This document shows, piece after piece, positions 8,185 through 16,012 of a DNA stretch of 64,000 nucleotides. This DNA is from Roseomonas sp. HF4 (GTDB lineage Bacteria > Pseudomonadota > Alphaproteobacteria > Acetobacterales > Acetobacteraceae). The notes under the pieces were generated by a model. That model searched no databases and had not been told where the DNA came from. It saw only the letters and a list, made by a program, of their open reading frames with translations. Location of the stretch: assembly GCF_005222755.1 (NCBI RefSeq), contig NZ_STGD01000007.1, forward strand, positions 62,001 through 126,000, written 5' to 3'. Made by a program: the position numbers and the translations under genes. The stretch's first letter is position 1. Every line of letters begins with the position of its first letter.

Positions 8185-9000
8185 TCAGCCGAATTCGGGG
8201 CCGGCCACCGCGGCGATCAGCGCCGCATCCCCCGGCGTTTCGGCGCCGAGCGCCATGCGCGTGAAGGGTCGCTGCAGCGCCGCGCCGTGGCGCGCGAGCC
8301 ACGCCGCCACGCCGGGCCGCGCGTCGCGCAGGTCAAGCACCGGCGCGCCCGCCAGCGCCGCACTTGCGGCGGCGACCAGCGCGCAGGCATCCGCGTCGTC
8401 CCGCGCCACCACGGGACCGATCTGCGGGCCGCGCACGCCGTCCCGCGCCAGGACGAAGCCGGTGCCGTCCCGCGTCACGAAGGCGGCCCGCGGCTGCCGC
8501 GCGGCGAAGTCGCGCAGCAGCGCCGCGCGCGGCGCGCCGAAGGCGGCGGCATCCAGCGCGAGCACCGCCGGCCAGTCCTCGTCGCGCATCGGCCGCACGC
8601 CCTCGCCCGGCGGCAGGGCGCCAGGCAGCGACCAGCGCGCGAAGCCCCAGAGGTCGAGGAATCCGAGTTGCCGGTACACCTCCCGCCCCGCCGGCGTCGC
8701 ATCGAGCGCGGCGCAGCGCGTGCCGGCCAGCGTCGCGACCGCCCAGCGCATCAGCGCCGTGGCGTGGCCGCGGCGGCGCATGTCCGGCCGCACCAGCACC
8801 ATTGAGATCCAGGCGAGGTCCGGCCCGTAGCGGATCACGGCCGCGGTCGCGGCCAGCGCCTCGCCGCCCTCGTCCAGCGCGCGGCCCTCGCCTTCCCGCA
8901 GGAACAGCGACCAGTCGCGCGCGAGCTGGTTCCAGCCGATCAGGGCGGAGAGCGCGGCCGCGCGCGGCAGGTCGGCCTCGGTCAGGGGGCGTGGCTCCAT
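8185..9000 (-). CDS. GNAT-family N-acetyltransferase, two-domain
   Basis: A 271-residue cytoplasmic protein. The N-terminal half is a GNAT domain with the acetyl-CoA motif RPDMRRRGHATALM near residues 76-89 and GREVYRQLGF near 108. The C-terminal half (from about 140) looks like the second GNAT-like domain seen in Acetyltransf_18-type proteins. The ATG at 9000 is chosen because upstream in-frame sequence lies in the divergent intergenic region carrying a perfect palindrome. The acceptor substrate cannot be told. It diverges from the Gfo/Idh/MocA gene at 9076. Confidence 0.82.
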   Translation of the reverse strand: MEPRPLTEADLPRAAALSALIGWNQLARDWSLFLREGEGRALDEGGEALAATAAVIRYGPDLAWISMVLVRPDMRRRGHATALMRWAVATLAGTRCAALDATPAGREVYRQLGFLDLWGFARWSLPGALPPGEGVRPMRDEDWPAVLALDAAAFGAPRAALLRDFAARQPRAAFVTRDGTGFVLARDGVRGPQIGPVVARDDADACALVAAASAALAGAPVLDLRDARPGVAAWLARHGAALQRPFTRMALGAETPGDAALIAAVAGPEFG

Positions 9001-9030
9001 GCCGGGATGCGACGATGGGGGGGCGCACAC

Positions 9031-9044
9031 GTCAAGCGCTTGAC
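9031..9044. promoter_or_regulatory. LacI-type operator palindrome GTCAAGCGCTTGAC
   Basis: A perfect 14-bp palindrome with the central AAGCGCTT core typical of LacI/GalR-family operators. It sits 31 bp before the ATG of the sugar-metabolism operon at 9076 and 31 bp before the divergent GNAT start at 9000. Control of the sugar operon by a LacI-family repressor encoded outside this window is the likely reading. Confidence 0.65.
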
Positions 9045-9075
9045 GGGCGGGCCCGCGCGCCGCCCACTCGCGCGC

Positions 9076-10092
9076 ATGGATGCCCCACGCCTGCTGCTGG
9101 TCGGCTGCGGCGCCTTCGGGCGCGTGCACGCGGCCGCGCTGCGCCGCCTGGGCGCGGCGGCGCAGGCCGTCGACGCAGATGCCGAGGCCGCGCGCGCGAC
9201 GGGCCTGCCCGTCGCGGCCACGCTCGCGGAAGGCCTCGCGGCCTGCGACGCCGCCATCGTCGCGACGCCCGTGCCGACGCATGTGCCGGTCGCGACCGCG
9301 GTGCTCCGCGCCGGGCGCGACCTGTTCCTCGAGAAGCCGGCGACGGAGACGGCCGTCGAGGCAGCGGCGCTTGCAGACCTCGCGGATCGCGCCGGGCGGA
9401 TTGCGCAGGTCGGCCTCTATTTCCGTTTCCACCCGAAGGCGCTGGCGCTGCGGCGGATGGTCACCGAGGGCGCGTTCGGGCGGCTGCACCACCTCGCCGC
9501 GCGCTTCTCGGGCCTCAAGCGCGCGCGGGGCGATTCCGGCGCGTTGCTCAACGACGCCGTGCATTTCGCCGACCTGCTGCCCTGGATCGCCGGCGAGGCG
9601 CCGGCGCGCGTCTTCGCCACCCTGTCCGACCCGCTGCATCGCGGGCGGGAGGATGTGGCGGTGATCCAGATGATGTTCCCCTCGGGCCTCACGGCGATGA
9701 TCGAGGCCGGCTGCGTCCTGCCCGGGCGCTGGCCGGATGCGGTGGTGCCGGGCGCGGAGACGCGCAAGGAAGTGATGGTCGCGGGCGATGCCGCGCTGGC
9801 CGAGGTGGATTTCGCCGCCGAGACCTTCGCGCTGCGCCGCGGCGCGCATGAGCCGGCGGCGGGTGGCGCCTGGCTGCCGCGGCACGCGCCGCGCGAGGAC
9901 CCCGGCGTGCCCGCCGCCGATCCGGTCGAGGTGGTGGCCGCCCAGCTCGCGACCTTCGTCGATGCCGTGCGGACGCGCCGGCCGCCCGAGGCCGGGCTGC
10001 GGTCGGGCGCCGTCGCGCCGGCGCGCATCCTGGACGCGGCGCGCATATCCGCGCAGGAAGGGCGCGTCGTCGCGCTGGAGGAGATCGCCTGA
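9076..10092 (+). CDS. Gfo/Idh/MocA family oxidoreductase
   Basis: A 338-residue NAD(P)-dependent dehydrogenase with the nucleotide loop GCGAFGRVHAAALRR at about residues 9-23 and the EKPATET motif near 95. The ATG at 9076 was preferred to the in-frame start at 9007 because the latter would put the LacI-type palindrome inside the gene and add a non-family leader. The stop overlaps the ATG of the isomerase (TGATG). It heads a block with an isomerase and an enolase-superfamily dehydratase, which fits oxidation of a sugar or sugar acid before isomerisation and dehydration. Confidence 0.87.
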   Translation: MDAPRLLLVGCGAFGRVHAAALRRLGAAAQAVDADAEAARATGLPVAATLAEGLAACDAAIVATPVPTHVPVATAVLRAGRDLFLEKPATETAVEAAALADLADRAGRIAQVGLYFRFHPKALALRRMVTEGAFGRLHHLAARFSGLKRARGDSGALLNDAVHFADLLPWIAGEAPARVFATLSDPLHRGREDVAVIQMMFPSGLTAMIEAGCVLPGRWPDAVVPGAETRKEVMVAGDAALAEVDFAAETFALRRGAHEPAAGGAWLPRHAPREDPGVPAADPVEVVAAQLATFVDAVRTRRPPEAGLRSGAVAPARILDAARISAQEGRVVALEEIA

Positions 10093-10916
10093 TGCGCATC
10101 AGCCTGTGCAACGAGGTCGTGCGCGACCTCGACTTCGCCGCGCAATGCGCGCTGGCCGCCGCGCTCGGCTACGACGGGCTGGAGGTCGCGCCCTTCACGC
10201 TGGACACCGAGGCGCCGCATCTGCTGCCGGCGTCACGCCGCGTCGACTTGCGGCGCGCGGCGCAGGAGGCCGGCATCCCGGTCACTTCCCTGCACTGGCT
10301 GCTGGTGGCGCCGGCAGGACTGTCCATCACCAGTGCCGATCCTGCGCTGCGCGCGCGCACGCTGGATGTGATGGAGCGGCTGGTGGGCCTCGCGGCCGAT
10401 CTCGGCGCGACGCTGCTGGTGCACGGATCCCCCGCGCAGCGGCGCGTGGCGGCCGATGGCGACGCCGCGCGCGCGGAGGACGCGATGGCCCGGGCGGGCG
10501 AATGGGCGGCGCAGCACGGCCTGACCTATTGCCTGGAGCCGCTCGATTCCGGCCAGGCCAACTGGTGCACCACCCTGGCCGAGGCCGCCGTGATCGTGCA
10601 GCGCATCGGCCACCCGGCGCTGCGCACCATGCTCGACACCTGCGCCGCGGGGAACGGGGAGGCGGACAGCGTCGTGCGCCTGCTGGAACGCTGGGTGCCG
10701 ACCGGACTCGTCGCGCATGTCCACCTGAACGACCGCAACAAGCGCGGCCCCGGCCAGGGGGAGGACCGGTTCGGCCCGGTGCTGGCCGCGCTGCGGCGCA
10801 CCGGCTACGCCGGCTTCTGCGCCGTGGAGCCCTTCGACTACGTGCCCGACGGGCCGACCAGCGCCGCGCGCGCCATCGGCTATCTCCGCGCCCTGCAGGA
10901 GGACGACGACCAGTGA
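10092..10916 (+). CDS. Sugar phosphate isomerase/epimerase-like TIM-barrel protein
   Basis: A 274-residue protein of the xylose-isomerase-like/AP-endonuclease-2 fold. Metal-ligand motifs are visible: CLEPLDSGQANW near residue 149, MLDTCAAGN near 180, HVHLNDRNKRGPGQGE near 212 and the terminal AVEPFDY near 246. Such enzymes isomerise or epimerise ketoses and inososes using a divalent metal. It overlaps its upstream partner by one base and the downstream enolase-type gene by 4 nt (GTGA), so translation is probably coupled. The exact sugar is unknown. Confidence 0.86.
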   Translation: MRISLCNEVVRDLDFAAQCALAAALGYDGLEVAPFTLDTEAPHLLPASRRVDLRRAAQEAGIPVTSLHWLLVAPAGLSITSADPALRARTLDVMERLVGLAADLGATLLVHGSPAQRRVAADGDAARAEDAMARAGEWAAQHGLTYCLEPLDSGQANWCTTLAEAAVIVQRIGHPALRTMLDTCAAGNGEADSVVRLLERWVPTGLVAHVHLNDRNKRGPGQGEDRFGPVLAALRRTGYAGFCAVEPFDYVPDGPTSAARAIGYLRALQEDDDQ

Positions 10917-12346
10917 CCGCCCCCCGCTTCCGCCTGCTGGAAACCCAGTGCTTCGAATGGCCCTTCCGGCTGCGCCTGCCCTTCCGCTTCGGCGTCATCA
11001 CCGTCACGCACGGGCGCCAGGCGGTGGTGCGCGCGCGCATCGCGATCGAGGGCGGCGGCGAGCATTGGGGCGTGGCGGCCGAGACGCTGGCGGCCAAGTG
11101 GTTCGACAAGGATCCGCGCTGGTCCGACGCGCAGAACGAGCACCAGCTCCGCCGCGCGATCGAGATCGCCTGCGACGCCACGCGCGCCGCCGGGGCGAAC
11201 ACGGCCTTCGGCCATTTCGCCGATGCCTATGCGGGCCAGGTGGCCGCCGGCGCGGCGGAGGGCCTGAACCCGCTCATCGCCTCGTATGGCCGCGCGTTGC
11301 TGGACCGCGCCATGCTGGATGCGGTTCTGAAGGCGAAGGGCGTGTCCTTCTCCGCCGGGATGCGCGCCAATATCGGCGGCATGGCGGCGCATCCCGCCGT
11401 GCCGGACCTGCCGGGATACGATTTCGCCGCGATGCTGGCCTCGCTCTCGCCCCGGCGGCGTATGCATGCGCGCCACACCGTCGGGCTCGTCGACCCGATC
11501 ACCGCCGCCGACCAGGCCGAGCGCGTGGAGGACGGGCTGCCCGAGACGGTCGAGGAGGTCGCCGCCACCTATCGCCACGCCTGGTGGAAGCTGAAGGTCG
11601 GCGGCAATGTCGCGGCCGATGTGGACCGGCTGTGCCGCATCGCATCCGTGCTCGACCGGCTGCATGGCTACCATGTCTCGCTCGACGGCAACGAGCAGTA
11701 CGAGGATGCCGAGGGCGTGCTCGCGCTCTGGCGCGCGATGCAGGCGGAGCCGCGGCTCGCGCGCCTGAACGCCTCCATCGCCTTCATCGAGCAGCCGGTG
11801 AAGCGCGCGCGCGCGCTGGAGGGCGCGATGGGCGCTCTGGCCGCCGAGCGCCCGGTGATCGTGGACGAGAGCGACGGGCCGCTCGACGCCTTCGTGCAGG
11901 CGAAGGGTCTGGGCTACACGGGCATATCGTCCAAGGCGTGCAAGGGCGTGTGGCGGTCGCTGGTGAACCTGGCGCGCTGCCGCGCCTGGAACGCGGCCCT
12001 GCCGGAGCCGCGCTACTTCATGAGCGCGGAGGACCTGACGACGCTGGCCGGCGTCTGCGTGCAGCAGGACCTGGCGCTGGTCAGCGCGATGGGCCTCGCG
12101 CATGTGGAACGCAACGGCCATCATTTCGTGGACGGCTTCTCCGGCCGCCCGAAGGCCGAGGCCGTGCGCTTCATGGAGGCGCATTCCGACCTCTATGCCG
12201 ACACGCCGCACGGCCCGCGCCTGGCCATCCGGGAAGGGATGCTGGAGCTCGGCTCGGTGGTGGATGCGCCGGGGCTGGGCGCCGCGATCGAGCCGGATAC
12301 GGGGGCGATGGACGCGATGCCGAAGGCGGTTTGGCCGCCGACGTAA
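10913..12346 (+). CDS. Enolase-superfamily (mandelate racemase-like) dehydratase
   Basis: A 477-residue protein. The C-terminal barrel shows the enolase-superfamily ligands and bases: Lys226/Lys228 (KLKVGG), Asp258 (SLDGNEQ), Glu293 (FIEQP), Asp318/Glu319 (VDES) and Lys341 (SSKACKG). This is the pattern of sugar-acid dehydratases and related racemases. It is longer than usual (about 400) because of an extended N-terminal cap domain. The GTG at 10913 overlaps the isomerase stop. Its stop codon is immediately followed by, and shares bases with, a compound hairpin repeat that probably ends the transcript. The sugar acid is unknown. Confidence 0.85.
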   Translation: MTAPRFRLLETQCFEWPFRLRLPFRFGVITVTHGRQAVVRARIAIEGGGEHWGVAAETLAAKWFDKDPRWSDAQNEHQLRRAIEIACDATRAAGANTAFGHFADAYAGQVAAGAAEGLNPLIASYGRALLDRAMLDAVLKAKGVSFSAGMRANIGGMAAHPAVPDLPGYDFAAMLASLSPRRRMHARHTVGLVDPITAADQAERVEDGLPETVEEVAATYRHAWWKLKVGGNVAADVDRLCRIASVLDRLHGYHVSLDGNEQYEDAEGVLALWRAMQAEPRLARLNASIAFIEQPVKRARALEGAMGALAAERPVIVDESDGPLDAFVQAKGLGYTGISSKACKGVWRSLVNLARCRAWNAALPEPRYFMSAEDLTTLAGVCVQQDLALVSAMGLAHVERNGHHFVDGFSGRPKAEAVRFMEAHSDLYADTPHGPRLAIREGMLELGSVVDAPGLGAAIEPDTGAMDAMPKAVWPPT

Positions 12347-12468
12347 GGTCGGGGGAGGAGAACCTCCCCCGAACCCCCTCCCTTTTTTAACACCTGGCGC
12401 CGGCCGCCCCGCAGCACCCAAAATCCAAAGAAAGGAGGGGGATCGGGGGAGTTCACTCCCCCGACCTT
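12345..12468. repeat. Compound-hairpin intergenic repeat, copy A
   Basis: The ends AAGGTCGGGGGAG (12345-12357) and CTCCCCCGACCTT (12456-12468) are perfect 13-bp inverted repeats. Inside them CTCCCCCGAACCCCCTCC (12364-12381) pairs with 12434-12451 with one mismatch, and a T6 run follows at 12383-12388. The element begins within the TAA of the enolase-type gene. A diverged second copy lies at 23789-23968. It should act as a terminator on at least one strand. Confidence 0.8.
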
Positions 12469-12501
12469 CGCGCGCCAGCCGCCGGGCGCTACAATGCTGC
12501 C

Positions 12502-12999
12502 GTGGACACCTCGGCTCCCTTCTGGCGCGCCAAGACCCTCGACGTGATGACCCGCGCCGAATGGGAGAGCCTGTGCGATGGCTGCGGCCGGTGCTGCCTG
12601 CACAAGCTGCGCGACGACGAGACCGACCGGCTCGCCTACACCGACATCGCCTGCCGGCTGCTGGATGGCGAGACCTGCCGCTGCAAGGACTACGCGAATC
12701 GGAAGAAGCGCGTGCCCGACTGCGTGAAGCTGACGCCCGCCCGTGTCGCCGCCGTCGACTGGCTGCCGCCCACCTGCGCCTATCGCCTGGTGGGTGAGGG
12801 CCGCGACCTGCCCTGGTGGCATCCGCTCGTCTCCGGCCGCGCCGAGACGGTGCACGAGGCCGGTGTCTCGGTGCGCGGCCGCATCGTCGCCGAGCGCGAT
12901 GCCGGCGATTTCGAGGACCATGTCGTGTCCTGGCCCGGCCGTTGGCCGGCGAAGGCACGCCACCAACCTGCAACGACCAGACCGAGGAAACCCGGATGA
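12502..12999 (+). CDS. ycgN: YcgN-family cysteine-cluster protein (UPF0260)
   Basis: A 165-residue soluble protein with the YcgN signature: [11 protein letters not shown] near residue 27, a further [14 protein letters not shown] block near 51, and DCVKLTP near 73. The regular cysteines suggest bound zinc or an Fe-S centre; the family's role is unknown. The GTG start at 12502 fits the family N-terminus. The C-terminal tail after about residue 145 ([15 protein letters not shown]) is unrelated to the family core, and its stop overlaps the aldolase ATG by 4 nt. The gene follows repeat copy A, so it may have its own promoter. Confidence 0.88.
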   Translation: MDTSAPFWRAKTLDVMTRAEWESLCDGCGRCCLHKLRDDETDRLAYTDIACRLLDGETCRCKDYANRKKRVPDCVKLTPARVAAVDWLPPTCAYRLVGEGRDLPWWHPLVSGRAETVHEAGVSVRGRIVAERDAGDFEDHVVSWPGRWPAKARHQPATTRPRKPG

Positions 13000-13934
13000 A
13001 GGACGCGATCTATGGCGGCGTGAACGCCGCGGTGCTGACGGCGATGGGCCCGGACCTGTCGCCCGATCTCGACCGCATGGCGGTGCATGCGCGCTGGCTG
13101 CTCGCCAATGGCTGCAACGGGCTCGGCGTGCTCGGCACGACGGGGGAGGCGAATTCCTTCGGCCTGCACGAGCGCAAGCAGATCCTGGAGGGGCTGATCG
13201 CGCGCGGCATCCCGTCGGCGCGGCTGATGCCGGGTACGGGCTGCGCCAGCCTGACGGACAGTGTGGAACTGACGAAGCATGCGCGCGACGCCGGCTGCCC
13301 TGGCGTGCTCATGCTGCCGCCCTTCTACTACAAGGCGCCGTCTGACGACGGGCTCTTCGCCTATTTCAGCGAGGTGGTGAACCGCGTCGGCGGCGGGGTC
13401 GCGATCTACCTCTATCACTTCCCGCAGCAATCGGCGGTGCCCTTCAGCCTCGACCTGATCGGGCGGCTGCTGAAGGCCTTCCCTGGCACGATCAAGGGCG
13501 TGAAGGATTCCTCCGGCGACTACGCCAACATGCAGGCCATGGTGCGCGCATTCGCGGCCGATGGGTTCGAGGTCTATTCGGGCAGCGACGAATACCTGCA
13601 GCAGATCCTGGCCGAGGGCGGCGCGGGCTGCATCACCGCTGCGTCCAACGCCAACAGCCACTGGGGCGGCATCGTCTACGCGAAGCGCACCGGGGCCGAG
13701 GCAGATGCCGCGCAGGCGACGCTGACCGCGACGCGCCGCGCCGCAACCTCGGTCCCGCTGATCCCCGGCCTGCGGGAGATCATCGCGCGCAGCACGGGCG
13801 ATGCCGGCTGGCGCGTGATCCGCCCGCCGCACCTGCCGCTGACGGCCGAGCAGGCGGAGAAGGCCTGGGCCGCCTGGGGTGCGGCGGGCGCGCTGCCGCT
13901 GCCGGGGATGGCGCCGGCGAAGGCGGCGGAATGA
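12996..13934 (+). CDS. DapA/NAL-family aldolase or dehydratase
   Basis: A 312-residue (beta/alpha)8 class I enzyme. The Schiff-base Lys is Lys170 (GVKDSSGD), the catalytic Tyr is Tyr140 (LYHFPQ), and GTTGEANS near residue 48 is the carboxylate-binding loop. The family includes dihydrodipicolinate synthase, N-acetylneuraminate lyase and keto-deoxy sugar acid dehydratases or aldolases. In this sugar-acid context a role on a 2-keto-3-deoxy acid is more likely than lysine synthesis. It overlaps ycgN upstream and the cupin gene downstream by 4 nt each. Confidence 0.87.
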   Translation: MKDAIYGGVNAAVLTAMGPDLSPDLDRMAVHARWLLANGCNGLGVLGTTGEANSFGLHERKQILEGLIARGIPSARLMPGTGCASLTDSVELTKHARDAGCPGVLMLPPFYYKAPSDDGLFAYFSEVVNRVGGGVAIYLYHFPQQSAVPFSLDLIGRLLKAFPGTIKGVKDSSGDYANMQAMVRAFAADGFEVYSGSDEYLQQILAEGGAGCITAASNANSHWGGIVYAKRTGAEADAAQATLTATRRAATSVPLIPGLREIIARSTGDAGWRVIRPPHLPLTAEQAEKAWAAWGAAGALPLPGMAPAKAAE

Positions 13935-14305
13935 CGACGTCCGATGACCGGAGCGCCGAAGGGCGCGGCGGTCTGGATCGGTCGCCGCAGACGAGCGAGC
14001 CGCTTCGCTGCCGCGAGCCCGCCGTCGCGACCGTCCAGGTCGATGACGCCAATGTCCGCGTGACCCGGTGGGACTTCCCGCCGGGCTCCGAGACCGGCTG
14101 GCATCGCCACGGCATGGCCTATGTCGTCGTGCCGGTGTCCGACGGGAAGATGCTGCTGGAACTGCCGGGCGGCGAGACGGCGACGGCCGAGATCAAGGCC
14201 GGCGTCGCCTATGCCCGCGCGGCGGGCGTCGAGCACAATGTGGTGAATGCGGGCGACACGCCCTTCGCCTTCGTCGAGACGGAACTCAAGCACCTGATCG
14301 GCTGA
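13931..14305 (+). CDS. Small cupin-domain protein
   Basis: A 124-residue single-cupin protein. Metal-binding motif 1 appears as GWHRHGMAYVVVP near residue 56 and motif 2 around residue 95 (GVEHNVVNAG). The first 25 residues are polar and look disordered. It overlaps the aldolase stop by 4 nt and its own 3' end overlaps the convergent transporter gene by 20 bp. Small cupins in such operons can be metal-dependent isomerases or ligand sensors; no specific activity can be given. Confidence 0.83.
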   Translation: MTTSDDRSAEGRGGLDRSPQTSEPLRCREPAVATVQVDDANVRVTRWDFPPGSETGWHRHGMAYVVVPVSDGKMLLELPGGETATAEIKAGVAYARAAGVEHNVVNAGDTPFAFVETELKHLIG

Positions 14306-15179
14306 CGCGGCGCGCGGGCAGCGTCACCAGCGCCAGCCCCGCGAAGACCAGCCCCGCGGCCGGGATGGTGAGCCAACCCGGCCGCTCGCCGAACAGCATC
14401 CAGCCCCAGGCGATGCCGGTCAGCGTCACCACGTAGCCGGTCTGCGAGGTGACGACGCCGCCATGCGCGCCGAGCGAGCGGAAATAGAGCATGAACGCCG
14501 CCGCCGTCGCCGCGGCCTGCAGCGCCGAGACCGGCAGGCCCGCGAGCGAGGGCGCCTGCATCTGCCCCGTCGCCGCCGCGAACACCGCCGCCTGCAGCGC
14601 GCCGGCCACGAGCGTTCCCGTGGCGAGCGCCAGCGGCGGCGTGCCGCGCGGCGCGAGCCGCACCGCCAGCACGTTGGAGGCCGCGTAGCAGACCGGCGTC
14701 AGCGCCGCGAGCGCGGCCCAGGGCAGCATCGCGGGGTCGGGCAGCGCGGCCCCCGGGCTCATCGCCAGCAGCACGCCCGATAGGCCGAGCGCCGTGCCGA
14801 CCACCCGCCGCCGCGTCGCGCGCTCCATGCCGAGCGCGGCCGCGCCCAGCACCGTCAGCATGGGCGACAGCGGCACGAGCAGCGAGAAGAACCCCGCCGG
14901 CACATGTTGCAGGGCCGTGAATCCGACCAGGTTCGCCAGCGCCAGGCCGGTCAGCCCCGACACCGCGTAGTGCAGCAGGTGCGCGCGCGAGGTCGGCACC
15001 ACGAGGCCGCGCCACCGGCACACCGCGAGCAGGATGGCCGCGCTGCCGGCCCCCGCGCAGGTCGCGATCAGCATGGGCGGCCAGCCGAGCGTGACGAGAT
15101 GCTTCACGAAGGCCGGCGTGGCGCCCCAGATCGTGCCGAGCAGCAGCAGCGGCGGCAGGGGTTTCAGCGCGTCGTGCAT
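14286..15179 (-). CDS. EamA/DMT-family transporter
   Basis: A 297-residue inner-membrane protein with ten hydrophobic segments arranged as two EamA repeats of five. The motifs LLLGTIWGATPAFVK near the start and GYVVTLTGIAWGWMLFGERP near residue 245 are typical. Family members export amino acids, nucleobases or other metabolites. The ATG at 15179 is preferred; the open frame extends to 15779 but overlaps the divergent protease gene. It shares a 76-bp divergent spacer with that gene, containing a degenerate LacI-type site. Confidence 0.87.
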   Translation of the reverse strand: MHDALKPLPPLLLLGTIWGATPAFVKHLVTLGWPPMLIATCAGAGSAAILLAVCRWRGLVVPTSRAHLLHYAVSGLTGLALANLVGFTALQHVPAGFFSLLVPLSPMLTVLGAAALGMERATRRRVVGTALGLSGVLLAMSPGAALPDPAMLPWAALAALTPVCYAASNVLAVRLAPRGTPPLALATGTLVAGALQAAVFAAATGQMQAPSLAGLPVSALQAAATAAAFMLYFRSLGAHGGVVTSQTGYVVTLTGIAWGWMLFGERPGWLTIPAAGLVFAGLALVTLPARRVSRSGA

Positions 15180-15210
15180 GGCTGTCAGAGGTCGCCCGTC
15201 GCGCGGCGCT

Positions 15211-15224
15211 GTCAAGCGGTTGAA
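15211..15224. promoter_or_regulatory. Degenerate LacI-type half-palindrome
   Basis: GTCAAGCGGTTGAA matches 11 of 14 bases of the perfect palindrome at 9031-9044 and lies in the divergent spacer between the EamA transporter and the YgjP-like gene. It may be a weaker site for the same regulator, or chance in GC-rich DNA. Confidence 0.25.
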
Positions 15225-15255
15225 CCATTCACCTTCGTTGCGCCATCCTGCGGCG

Positions 15256-15975
15256 ATGCAGTCCTCCGATTCGGAAACCATCGTGCTGCGTCCAGGCGTC
15301 CTAGGCGCGCCCGTGGGGTGCCCGGTGCGCTGGCAGCGCTCGGCGCGCGCGCGGCGCGTGAGCCTGCGCATCGACGCGCGGGCAGGGGAGGTGGTCGTCA
15401 CGTTGCCCATGCGCGCGGCGCGGCGCGCGGGCATGGCGCTGCTGACGACGCACGCCGCCTGGGTGATGCAGCGCCTGGCCGCGCTGGCGCCGCCGGTCGC
15501 GCTGGCGCCGGGGGCGGAGGTCCTGCTCGGCGGCCGCCCGCATGTCATCCGCCACGATCCCGCGGCGCGCGGCGGCGCCTTCCTCGACGGCGCGACCATC
15601 GTCGTCTCGGGGCGGGAGGAATTCGTCGCGCGGCGCGTGAAGGACTTCCTGCGCGCCGAGGCCAAGCGCCGCATCGCCATCCTGGCGGCGGGCCATGCGG
15701 CGACGCTCGGCGTCCGCATCGCCGCGATCCGGCTGAAGGACACGAACAGCCGCTGGGGGTCCTGCGCGCCGGACGGCACGCTCGCCTTCTCCTGGCGGCT
15801 GGTGATGGCCCCGGACGCGGTGCTCGACTACGTCGTCGCGCACGAGGTCGCGCACCTGCGCGAGCTGAACCACTCGCCCCGCTTCTGGGCGCATGTCGAG
15901 CGCCTGACGCCGAACCGCGAGCCGGCGCAGGACTGGCTGCGGGACAACGGGCCCGCCCTGCTGCGCGTCGGCTGA
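15256..15975 (+). CDS. YgjP-like metal-dependent hydrolase (SprT/DUF45 type)
   Basis: A 239-residue protein with a gluzincin-type active site HEVAH at residues 196-200 followed by ELNHSPRFW, which supplies the third ligand. The conserved NSRWGSC motif near residue 173 marks the YgjP/DUF45 family. These small zinc metallopeptidases are cytoplasmic, and their substrates are poorly known. The ATG at 15256 was chosen over the longer open frame because the extension would run into the divergent transporter gene. Confidence 0.9.
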   Translation: MQSSDSETIVLRPGVLGAPVGCPVRWQRSARARRVSLRIDARAGEVVVTLPMRAARRAGMALLTTHAAWVMQRLAALAPPVALAPGAEVLLGGRPHVIRHDPAARGGAFLDGATIVVSGREEFVARRVKDFLRAEAKRRIAILAAGHAATLGVRIAAIRLKDTNSRWGSCAPDGTLAFSWRLVMAPDAVLDYVVAHEVAHLRELNHSPRFWAHVERLTPNREPAQDWLRDNGPALLRVG

Positions 15976-16012
15976 TTCCGGCCTATATCCTCCGCACGAC
16001 ACGGAGGACCGC

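Noticed and set aside
12345-12468. An insertion-sequence end or MITE with target duplication
   Set aside because: No flanking direct repeats and no transposase were seen; it is reported only as a structured repeat.
10880-12973. A 697-codon minus-strand open frame opposite the enolase-type gene
   Set aside because: It runs across the hairpin repeat and shows only antisense-style composition.
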